This document shows, in pieces, positions 22,735 through 33,100 of a DNA stretch of 64,000 bases (position 1 is its first letter; every line of letters begins with the position of its first letter). Source of the DNA: Actinomucor elegans (taxonomy: Eukaryota; Mucoromycota; Mucoromycetes; Mucorales; Mucoraceae). The notes below the pieces were generated by a model that had not been told where the DNA came from, ran no database searches, and saw only the letters and a list, made by a program, of their open reading frames with translations. Position numbers and translations under genes: made by a program. The stretch lies in NCBI GenBank assembly GCA_026027325.1, contig JAMSLZ010000014.1:62001-126000 (forward strand), in the 5' to 3' direction.

Positions 22735-23160
22735 TGCAGCGGCTCATTCTGCATATATACAAGTCATCAAACGTAACATTTGGCCGGGATCAATAGAGAT
22801 CTATTGATTATGAATTTTAGATTATAAGGAATGCCTATATTTGACAGCAAACTATAGAAAAAAATAAGATATAAAAATTATATGTTGGTTAAACAAAGCT
22901 CCTATGAATGAAGTAGCTTATTCTGAGCATGTATAAGTGATTAAACATAACATTTAATCTGGATCGGTTATGGGATCTATAAATCTATTCAACTAGTAAG
23001 GGTAGGTTTAATGAAATGAGTGATTCATAGCTCATCTCAAAACGAACTATATTCATTTTAATTCAGCTAAATAATAGTTTTAGCAAACGTAGTAGCTTAT
23101 TCTGAGCATGGGCTACTAATATGTAATATCAGACCGAGATTAGTTCAGAGATTCAGAGTT
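22735..23160 (+). repeat. Three degenerate copies of a repeat at about 175-bp spacing
   Basis: The block CTTATTCTGAGCATG or a variant occurs near 22744, 22917 and 23096. The first two copies continue with ACATTTRRYC, GGGATC or GGATC, and a GATCTAT block; the third is more diverged. The copies are spaced about 173 and 179 bp. The same repeat type appears elsewhere in both orientations (about 2700, 26550, 43030), so it is dispersed as well as locally repeated. Confidence 0.45.
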
Positions 23161-23384
23161 GTTGAAAATTGGAAAATGCTTAAGGAATAATTGTAGACTC
23201 CGAAGAAGAAACGATTATTTGTATCCGGCCCTGCCAATAAAATCTTCAGATTTACTTAGTAACAATAGTACATTTGGGCATACCCTACATGTCGAAAATG
23301 TCTCTTGAACTTCCAGCAAAAAAAAAATAGCGGAGTTAGGACAGTATCACCTCAAAAGGTACAGCCTCGCATTTCAATTAGTGG

Positions 23385-23450
23385 TCCCAATAGTCCAATG
23401 GCTAAGATTCATCACTTTCAATTAGTGGTTCCTGTTCAAAATGAATTGAT
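23385..23450 (+). pseudogene. Decayed tRNA-Glu (anticodon TTC) relic
   Basis: The segment TAGTCCAATGGCTAAGATTC followed by ATCACTTTCAATTAGTGG closely follows the D-arm and anticodon arm of eukaryotic tRNA-Glu, with CTTTCA as anticodon loop. The TTC anticodon is preserved. The T-arm reads CCTGTTCAAAATGAATTG and cannot form a proper stem, and the acceptor stem does not pair. It is therefore a pseudogene or the head of a tRNA-derived SINE. The 14-mer TTTCAATTAGTGGT also occurs 44 bp upstream at 23372, suggesting a small local duplication. Confidence 0.6.
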
Positions 23451-24272
23451 GTATTTACTAGAAATACTTTTTTAACTGAGGTACTATGGTCATACTATAT
23501 AATAATATTTTCCAATAGATTGCATTTTTTTAAACTATGTCTAATTTCATCTGAAACGACCATTTTTAATACTGTATAATGTAGTTTTATGCTCAGTTTG
23601 GCTGGTGACGCACTCTAAACCAACACAAGCATTATACCAAAAACAATATGGATAAAAACTCCTCACTTGACAGTAAGAATTCCGTTCAGACCTTTTGTTC
23701 ATATATGGTATATAAGTATGTGCCTATGTAGTAAGTGTTAAGCATTGTATGAAAGTTTAGAGTTTGTACTATATATTACCCAACAAATGAACATTTCATA
23801 TAAATACTCAGAATCAAAAGCCAATTACCTTTAACCGAAAATCATGCTGCTTAATAATATTAAACTCACGAGATGGGTAATTGTTCGTCTATGCAGGTCC
23901 TATACTGTTATTTAATTAGGCTGTTATGCGTCAGCAATGCCCGTTCCGAGAAAATGCGTAGGCGCTATGATCTTTGTATCACTATAAACATGCTTTATTA
24001 TTAGGAGCATATTAGTAATACGAGACATTAGTGATATTACAGGCTGGAATAGTAACAGTCAGCGCAAATTACTGGAATGAATAACCAGTGCTAGACCTGC
24101 GCCATCTTTGTAAAACCAAGCTTAGATTTCCCTGAGACCTTAGTAATAGATTTGTGATAATTTGACCACCCGTGTTTTTCTGTATACTGATTAGGTAAGC
24201 ATACGCTTTTACTAAAGCTAGTGCACCTAAAAAATTGGGGCTTTATTATCTCGGATGATGTTCTATTTTTCT

Positions 24273-24301
24273 CTTTCTTTCTTTCTTTCTTTCTTTCTTT
24301 C
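24273..24301 (+). promoter_or_regulatory. (CTTT)n pyrimidine tract before the G6PD start
   Basis: Six to seven CTTT units end about 30 nt before the ATG at 24331. Pyrimidine-rich tracts just before the start are common at transcription initiation sites of highly expressed fungal genes. The tract may also be length-variable between strains. Confidence 0.5.
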
Positions 24302-24330
24302 ATCTCTTTTCTATACACTTCAAGAATACT

Positions 24331-26045
24331 ATGGATCCTATCGAACAAATGCGTCAGCAAGTCTGTGAAGAACTTCAAGGTTCTGTCACCATTGTTGGTA
24401 AGATATTACGGATTGTAATAGACAGACAACTATCAACGCTTACCGTTCCGGTATATTACGCGTCTATTTTATGAATCTCTTATCAGTTACATTCCCGAGT
24501 TATTAAATCTTTTCCCGCTTTTTCTAATAGTGTTGGGTGCTTCAGGCGATTTAGCAAAGAAGAAGACCTATCCTGCTCTTTTTGGCTTGTTTAGAAATGG
24601 ATTCTTGCCTGATAATACCAAAATTATTGGCTATGCTCGTACCAAGATGGACCACGATCAGTATATCGAACGTGTAACTCATTATATCAAATCCAAAGGT
24701 TATGAAAAACAACTAGAGGAGTTTAAAAAGATTCTGACCTATCTTCCGGGACAATACGATGACGACGCGTCTTTTGCCAATCTGGATAAAGCCATCCTCC
24801 AAAGTGAAGAGGACCGTGAAATTGACGTTGGCAAGAGGCATCGTGTGTTCTATATGGCCTTGCCTCCATCTGTATTTATTCCTGTTGCAAAGGGCTTAAA
24901 GAAGAACACTTATGCTAAAGAAGGGATTAATCGTATCGTTGTTGAGAAGCCTTTTGGTGAAGATAGTGAATCCTCGGCTCATTTGGCTAAAGAGTTAGGA
25001 TCTTGTTTCTCAGAAGAAGAGGTAATTAATTCCCGTTTGCTTGTGTATGCTTACTAAAATATTTGTCATCCAATAGACTTTCCGTATTGATCACTATCTC
25101 GGAAAAGAGATGGTCAAGAATGTTATGATGGTCAGATTCGCCAATATCTTCTTTTCTCAAATTTGGAATCGTAGCAATATCGACAATATTCAAATCACAT
25201 TCAAGGAACCTTTTGGAACACAGGGCCGTGGTGGTTATTTTGATGAGTTTGGCATTATTCGTGATGTGATGCAAAACCATCTCTTACAAGTTTTATCTTT
25301 AATTGCTATGGAACGTCCTATTTCCACTGATGCTGAAGCTATCCGCGATGAAAAGGTCAAGGTTCTCAAGTGCATTCCTCCTATCTCTGTCAAAGATGCT
25401 CTTCTTGGCCAGTACATTGCTGATAATGGTAATCCCAGCTATCTCGACGATGAAACTATCAAAAACAAGGATAGTTTAACACCTACTTTTGCTGCTCTTG
25501 TCTTATTTGTTCAAAACGAACGCTGGGAGGGTGTTCCTTTTATCCTGAAGGCTGGTAAGGCCTTGAACGAAGCTAAGGTTGAAGTGCGTATCCAATTCCG
25601 TAATGTTGCTGGATTACTCTACAACGGTGCTGCTCGTAACGAGCTTGTTATGCGTGTTCAACCTGATGAAGCTGTGTATATCAAGTTCAATAACAAGCAA
25701 CCCGGTCTTTCTTATCAAACTATTCAAACAGAATTGGATTTAACTTATCACAGTCGTTATACCGATTTAGCTATCCCCGATGCGTATGAATCTTTGATTT
25801 TGGATGTCTTGAGAAATGACCATAGTAACTTTGTGCGTGATGATGAATTAGAAGCTGCCTGGAAGATTTTTACTCCACTTTTGCACAAGATTGATGCTCA
25901 CCATGAAGAGATTAAAATGTCCAACTACAAGTATGGTTCAAGAGGCCCTGCCGAATTAGATGGTTTCATGAAGAGATACGGCTATGATCGCTCTAATGTC
26001 AACTACAGTTGGCCCGTTCAGAGTGTCGCACCTAAGATGGTGTAA
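24331..26045 (+). CDS. ZWF1: Glucose-6-phosphate 1-dehydrogenase
   Basis: First enzyme of the oxidative pentose phosphate pathway, making NADPH in the cytosol. Three exons (24331-24397, 24531-25021, 25077-26045) encode 508 residues, the usual size. The NADP-binding motif is [12 protein letters not shown], completed by the first splice junction. VEKPFGED and the substrate and catalytic signature RIDHYLGKE (opening exon 3) are intact, as is the [10 protein letters not shown] stretch. The ALNE motif is followed by AK where many eukaryotes have RK. Start chosen at the only ATG giving the conserved N-terminus through a 133-nt intron. No sign of damage. Confidence 0.96.
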
Positions 26046-26544
26046 ACTTTTATCTCATTTCATTAAAACTTGTATAGTAAATGTAAAATAAAGGAGCTGT
26101 ATGGTTCGTTGTATACTTGTAATAGATCGTTGATAAATTATGAATATGAACAGACCAGTCGATCACTTTATATTTGTAATTGGTAAGGAAACATTTCCGC
26201 TATATTCACTAAAAAAATTATTTCTTAGTCTTTCTTGACAATAATAATTTGAATATTTTATATGGAATTAAAATTTAAAAATAAATATAACTACATGTTC
26301 TCTTCTATGGTAAGCTAACATTACTTAAAGGCTGTGTCTTCCCCCAAATATAATGCCGATATACATCGGCATTTAAAATATTTCCCTCCTTTTCAAATGC
26401 TCTGAATTCCCTAGCCGATCTTGGTCTAAAGTTGCATCTATACATCTTTTATTTGGTTAAAGTATAAGAAGTATAATATATTGATGGTGATGATGATGAT
26501 GATGATGATGCTCAATCAATTACCTACATTTCATGTTAAAAATT

Positions 26545-26640
26545 TATGAAGGGATTTATAGATCTCTTGATCGATCTCGATCAAATACCGTATCAGATGT
26601 GTGATCTATATTCAGAATATAATACTGCATCTTCTAAACT
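26545..26640 (-). repeat. Copy of the dispersed degenerate repeat family
   Basis: Read on the minus strand it gives TATTCTGAATATAG, then a GGTATTTGATCGAGATCGAT core and GAGATCTATAAAT. The order of blocks parallels the copies at 22917 (+) and 2700 (-). Confidence 0.4.
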
Positions 26641-27333
26641 TTCTGTTTATCACTAACTCAATGAATGCATTATTGTACTAACTAATGAATAATGATAAAC
26701 CGCACCACTGCATTTGAATTTTGGTTGCACTGATCAGCTTTTTGTCCATATTATTACGTCGGAGGCGGTTTAGCAGCGTCTATAACCAGACTGACCATTA
26801 TTACAGATATCAATTGACACATATGTGTCCGTGGCTAACAAAACAACGTGTGTTTTGAAATACGCCAAATCTAAATTTTGACGTAGCAACCCTATCTGCT
26901 ATTGTCAACTTCGTACCTAGTCCTCGCATTGACTCCATATATTCTGAAGAGTGAATTTTCCTGTCATCTCTAGAGGCAACTCGACGTTGATTTAATCTCA
27001 TGCTTGGACAATCGCGTTGCATTGCTTACTATATCGTTTTATAAAAGCTAGTATGGATGTGTTATTTTGATTAATCAGCAATTCGCCAAGTCAAATGGAG
27101 CTATGTATTATCCGAGGATAATCTGAGACGGAAAAGCGCGTAAAACCGGTAGATTAGACTGCTGTTCTAGTACCAAGAACTTATAGTCAATGACAACGTA
27201 AGAGCATATCCAAAAAAGGCAAGTACTTTATGGACTTCTTTGTCAATTACAACGTAAATTGTATCCAAAAAAGGAAGGCGCTCTAAAGGTTTAAGCTCCG
27301 TTATATATTGGCTTCATGGAAAGGAGTTCATTG

Positions 27334-27343
27334 TATATAAAAA
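27334..27343 (+). promoter_or_regulatory. TATA box of the alcohol dehydrogenase gene
   Basis: TATATAAAAA lies 64 nt upstream of the ATG at 27398, the usual distance in this window (compare 13955 for AGM1 and 42356 for DDAH). Confidence 0.55.
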
Positions 27344-27397
27344 CTACGGTTTTCTTGATCACTACACTATCTCCATTATAACCTTTTATATATAAAC

Positions 27398-28675
27398 ATG
27401 TCTTCTATTGAAAATAACACTTTGACTGCCTGGGCTGGTGTTGGTAAAGGTACATTTTATTCGTTTTAATCATATCATTATAGACTATAGCTTACATTCT
27501 GTAAATATAGGCAAGCCTCTTCAAGAAATGCAATTGGCTATGAGAGCATGGGATGAAAACTGCATAGAAATAAACATTACCCATTGCGGTATGTGTGGCT
27601 CAGATATCGTAAGACATTACTGTAATATTTAACAAACAATTACTCACGCAATCCTTTTGCAAAGCATACTCTTGACGAAAATTGGGGTCCTACTGACTAT
27701 CCTTGTGTTGTCGGTCACGAAATTGTTGGTGTTGTTACGCGAATCGGTAACAACGTCTCTCATTTGAAAGTAGGTGATCGCGCTGGTATTGGTGCTCAAT
27801 GTTCCTCATGCCACAAGTGCCAACACTGTACCGAAGGTAATGAAAACCTTTGTGTGAATTCGTTTATTACCACTTATAACCACAAGTGGGAAAATGGAGA
27901 CAAAACTTATGGTGGTTATGCTGATAAATGGCGTGGTGATTGCCGCTTTGCTTTCAAGGTTCCTGATAGCATGACCAGTGAAATCGCATGTACATTCTTC
28001 TGTGGTGGTGTTACTACGTATGCTCCTTTAAAACGTACTGGTGTTAATGAGAACTCTATTGTTGGTGTGATGGGCCTTGGTAAGCTGAGATTTAGTTGAT
28101 TTGATGGGGATACTTATACATAGTTAGGTGGTTTGGGACATTATGGTGTTCTTTGGGCCAAGGCGATGGGAGCTACCGTTGTAGGGATCTCCCATAGCGA
28201 TAAGAAGCGCGAAGTCGCTAAAGAGCTTGGTTGTGATGATTATATCAATTCTAGCGATGATGAGTCTATGGCCAAGTATAAAAAGAAGTTTACACACATC
28301 CTCTGTACTGGTACCAGTCCTGACTTCCAATGTAAGTATTCTTGTTATTGTTGATCATTCTATTGTGTCTAACCTATATGATGCATTTTAGGGCCTAAAT
28401 ATCTTGCCCTTGTAAAAGGTAATTCACACTTTGTCAATGTCAGCGCTCCCGATTGGCCATTCCCTGCAATTGACAACGGAACCATGATCACTAGTCAAGT
28501 CTATGTCTCTGGTTCTGCAATTGGCTCACCTACAGAAATTGAAGAGATGCTTCAGTTTGCTACTGAGAAAAATGTGAAGCCTTGGATTACAAAATATCCC
28601 ATGTCTGAAGTTAACAAGGCCATTAAAGATTTTAGAGAAGGAAAGCCAAGATTCAGATTTGTGTTGGAAAACTAG
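27398..28675 (+). CDS. Zinc-dependent NADP(H) alcohol dehydrogenase, ADH6/cinnamyl-alcohol type
   Basis: Medium-chain dehydrogenase that reduces aldehydes or oxidises alcohols with NADP(H). Five exons (27398-27449, 27511-27608, 27665-28079, 28128-28331, 28392-28675) encode 350 residues. The catalytic zinc site is THCGMCGSDI followed by GHEIVG; the structural zinc site is the four-Cys CSSCHKCQHC...ENLC block. The cofactor fold has GLGGLGHYGVLWAKAMG, and ISHSDKK after it is the Ser pattern of NADP-preferring members such as yeast Adh6/Adh7. A TATATAAAAA box lies 64 nt before the ATG. It sits downstream of the NADPH-producing G6PD gene in the same orientation, 1.35 kb apart. Exact substrate is unknown. 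Confidence 0.9.
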
Positions 28676-30116
28676 ATCATCGATACTGTATCATACCTAT
28701 TATAATAATAATAAAAGCAAATAAAATGTCTTTTTGTATCCATATCGTTATGAGTTACTAATCAAAAACCAATAATGGAACAATTGCGACAAATTCTCAT
28801 CCTAAGCTCGATAAATTTAATCATGCGAAGCCTTAGCTGATGGAAAAGTTTTACTTGTATAACTTTTAACAAAAAGCTAGTGGCTATCCTCCATCCCCCT
28901 TTCATTTCGAATAACCTAACAGTGATAGTCAGCTTTGATTTTGACTATTTGATAAAATATTAGAAAAAAGTATGTATATACTTGAAAACATTGTAGATCT
29001 ATATTTTTTAATAGAAAGATGGCTCTATTTGGACGGCAAAATCTGACTGTGAAGAAATTCCAGTTAAATCAGGTTTGACAAAAAGTAATACTTGTAGACT
29101 TAAAAAATTGCCTAAGGACTCCACTTTTTTATGGCTAAGTCTTTCGGTTTGAGATATAAAAAGGTGCAGCTCAGTAATTTGGTATAAAAAGATAGAAAAG
29201 AAAATTTATTAATAAAATTGATAGAGATAAATAAACTTTTAGTAAGAATGGGATAAAAGGTTGGACTCTATTAAGTTCAAACATTAAAAAAGTAAAGAGC
29301 CTGGCGACCTTCACTGAAACTCATCATAGTTATTATTTAGAATTATAGATAAGTATATTTCTTGCATAGAAAATTTGAATTTTTAGGAACTTTTTTTAAC
29401 GTCTATAAATATTATATTTCGTCAATATAGTACATAGCGCTATTCAAATCCAATTTAGTTGACCCCTTTACAATCAGATTTTGTAGTCCAAATAACATAT
29501 CTTTAATAAAATAGTAAAGACATGTCGGAGTTATAGGTGTATTCATTTCTTCTCTTTTTTTTCGATTGACGGATCGTTTAATGTCACATCTAATCATCAC
29601 TGCAAGTCCAGAATAAATAGTTGTATCAATTAAAAGCTTTATTTCATTGAATAGAAAGAGCATAATGAGTACTAACCGCTGAAAGTAAACTACATATATT
29701 TCATTTAACTTGAAATACAGATCAATAATCTCTCAGCTGATTCCATTTTGATATTGCATTTGATTAGTCTAGGTTTAGAACAAACTATTGTATACATTAA
29801 AATATTTGCTAGCAAATATAAGTAGATTCATGACAGACATCTTTCTATATATCAACCAACGATATATTGAGAACATGGTTGCTATTCAGCTAGATCTGAA
29901 TACCAAATTGACGCGTTTTATCAAGTAGTTTAACTCGAATCTTTGTTCTAATTGGCCCGAAATCGGCATGAACACCCTCACAGAGTCCGCTCTATCAGCA
30001 CTTTCTCTGTGCGCGTCACGTCCAAATAAAACAGTAGCTATCGTCTTCTATAAGCCGAAGCCAAGTTTATCTCGCTTACTTTCTTTTTACTTTTTTTTTT
30101 TTGCTTGATAAACATC
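28676..30116. other. Intergenic region before the Rav1/DmX-like gene
   Basis: AT-rich, no supportable gene. An 83-codon open frame on the minus strand (29412-29663) has no recognisable motif. A poly(T) run near 30091 precedes the Rav1-like start. Confidence 0.5.
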
Positions 30117-33100
30117 ATGTTCTTGGAACAGATTTGTCCTGGACAGGTGAATTCACATCCTCAAGCCATCCATACCTTTGTCTATAAAAGCGATCGGTTT
30201 ATTGTAAAAAAGAAAAATGAAACATTCTTCGAGTTTGGAATGATACTGAACACCCCCTATATAGGTTTATGCCACCGGCTCCAAGATTGTGATCTATGCC
30301 GATCCCAACAAGCTCGTTCAAATCATTGCCGCGTCTTCTTTGTTTGAGAAACAGCGACATCTCGAGCACGTCACTGCAGTTTCGGGGAATAGTCAAACTG
30401 GACAAGTAAGTATATATAGCCTTTTTTTTTTTAAAAAAAAAAAAAAAAACTTGTACCTTAAAATTTCTGAAAATAGATTGCTATTTCTTATCATCATCAA
30501 ATAGCCATACTACGAGCACAAGAACCTCAGCAACAGCAACAGCAGCAACAGATAAAATGGGAAATAGAATCGGTTTTGGATACAGACCAATTAGTCACTT
30601 GTTTAGATTGGAGCGTCAACAGTAAGCGCCACGATGAAGACAAAAAAAATCATGCGTTTAATTCTTGTATATAGATATCCTACTCAGCGCAGGAACGGAA
30701 ATCCTACTGTGGGAGTTGAAAGACAAGTGGCATATCATCTGCAAAAAGAAACCTGCTGCTGCGATTACGTTAGCCAAATTTGAGCCGAGATCCAACGTAT
30801 TTGCTACTGTAGGCAAGGCAAGTTTAAATGGTAGATCAAATGACGTAATGTGATCTAATCTTCTCAGCAGTTTGATCGACTTGTTACCATTTGGTATCCT
30901 ATGTCCGAAAACGATTATAGTTTTACGTTGATTCCTCATCCTAAATATGTCACACATTTCGTTTGGAGACGACTACCCAGTAAAGCCAGAGAGAACGATT
31001 GTACTTTGTTTACGATGGCACGCGATGGTATTGGTCGTTTTTGGAGCCCAACCGACTTGGAGCATCCACATATGCTCTACATGTCTGCAGTGATTGATTC
31101 GGATCAGTCCTTGGTGACAAGCGAGCCAGAAGAAGCAAGCCATCGCCACAGTAGTGATTTAACAGAAGAGGAGGAAGAAGAGCAGAGCTTTGACGAAGAT
31201 TTCTCTCCGATCCATTATATTGGTTGTGATGAATTGACCAATGCAGTCCATGCCAAGTTTAAATCTCATTCAAAGCACGAACGATTTGATCAACGCGTAG
31301 ATCGTATTCGAGACCGTGTTCGAGATACACCTGATCTCTTGTTTCGTATTCAAGCTGATGGATCATTGACCTTTTGGGGAGTACAACATTTAAACAGCAT
31401 GCCACGTAGGATCCCTCGTGTCTTTGTAGTGCTTCGTGTGGATAAGGCGATCGAACCTTTGGATGTGATCTATTTCTTGAATCCTACCCATATATTGCAT
31501 GACTATTCGCATATCCAGTCTGCTTGTAAGTAATTTAATGGCTTTATGTGCAATCAAATTGATCTATTGTTTTGTAGCTACCGTTAAACCCATCGAGTTA
31601 TCTTTGATTGCGCGTAATCAGCATGGACAGCTTCGATGCTATAGTTTGAACTTGATCGATTTTCTTGATTCTACGTCTTTCTCGCCACGATTGCACTTGA
31701 AATATAGCTGGCTAGGCCATCAACATTCGATATCCAAACTCTATCAAACTCAGAAGAATCGGTTCTGTACTATAGGCGTTGATGGACAGATTAACGTATG
31801 GAAATATGAACTTCGAGATGTAAGTCGTCTGAATAAAATCCCTGTTTTAAACGTTTTCTAACTTATAAACGGTCAGACATGCGGAAAAACAACCACTGAA
31901 CTTCAACTGGATTGTTCATTATTTGTCAATTCAAGAAAGCTATTAGCCGTACCTGTAGATAAAGGTTTGTTAGGAAAGCGGTTTCCTATTTACCTATGCA
32001 CTTGGAACTGATCATGGTATTTTTCTAGACAAATACTTGGCTGTCTACGACGGTAACCAAGTCAAACTCTATGAATTCGACAAGCAGGATAGCCACGCCT
32101 ATCGTTCCAAAAAATGCGACAATGCTGCTCAAAGCCTATCCTCTCTCCATGTTTACAATATGGACGATCCTGATACGGGTGAACGATCATTCTTACTCAT
32201 TGGTGTGTCCACCACTTTGAAAAAGATCAGTACATGGCACCTCATACCTAACGGTACCTGCCTCGATATTGTGTACAGAGGCACGAAGGATATGTCGTGG
32301 GCCGTTGACCCAGTAGTTGTTTCGTCTGCAAGCCAATGGGCTACCAATACCGCCTCAAAGTTATTCCATCGTTTAGCCTTGCAAAAGAAGGTTGTGTTGG
32401 TTGTTTCGTTGGGAACAGATATCATGTTTTACAATGTCAAGACAGACAAAAGTGACATTGAATGGGAAGCATTGTTTACGTTGGATACGACACAATTAAG
32501 TGCATCGATTCAAAAGATCAAGTGTGGGCCTGGTATTGTAGCAATTGTCTCGGGTGATGATCGAAAGAGCTTGTCAATTTGGATGGAAATGAGAGCTGGT
32601 GTAGCTCCAAGCTGCGTTCAAACATTCGAGTTTCAGTAAGATGCGAAGAAAGAAAGGAGTATTAAATATCGCTCATAATTTGTATATTATAGAGAAAGCA
32701 TATGTGATGTTGCATGGAATGTCACTTCAGATGCTCAGTTCTTACTCGCTATTGCGTTTCCCAAAAGCATTAGTATCTTTGGTCAAAGAAGAGCTAACAA
32801 CACATGCAATGAGGACGATCACTGGACATGCTACACAAAGTTTAACGTTGACACGTAAGTCCGCAGTGGATGAAGTGAGCCCAAACTGTTTTTTTATTTT
32901 TTTATTTAAACCTCCCAATCATTTAGACCTGAACACATTACAGCTTTAACGTGGGTTGATTGCGGTGTGCTCACAGTAGCAGCTGGTAATCAACTTCGAT
33001 GCTATTTGAAGTGGCTGACAGATGGAGACACTGTATCTAAAGGTATTGATCGCTAGAGGCTGTGATGGTGTATATTAAGAATTTTGAAATAGTCGTGCAG

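Larger units (their letters stand above)
21920..24330. other. Long intergenic region with repeats and a tRNA pseudogene
   Basis: The stretch lies between the divergent sirtuin and G6PD genes. Within it are three spaced copies of a degenerate repeat (22735-23160), a tRNA-Glu-like relic (23385-23450) and, next to the G6PD start, a (CTTT)n tract. No intact coding region was found. Confidence 0.6.
26046..27397. other. Intergenic region between G6PD and alcohol dehydrogenase genes
   Basis: AT-rich and non-coding. It contains a GAT trinucleotide run at 26483-26511, a minus-strand copy of the dispersed repeat (26545-26640), and the alcohol dehydrogenase promoter with a TATA box at 27334. A direct repeat of CAACGTAA...ATCCAAAAAAGG occurs near 27193 and 27249. 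Confidence 0.5.

Noticed and set aside
29412..29663. 83-codon minus-strand ORF
   Set aside because: No motif, no neighbouring exons in phase and composition typical of AT-rich chance frames.
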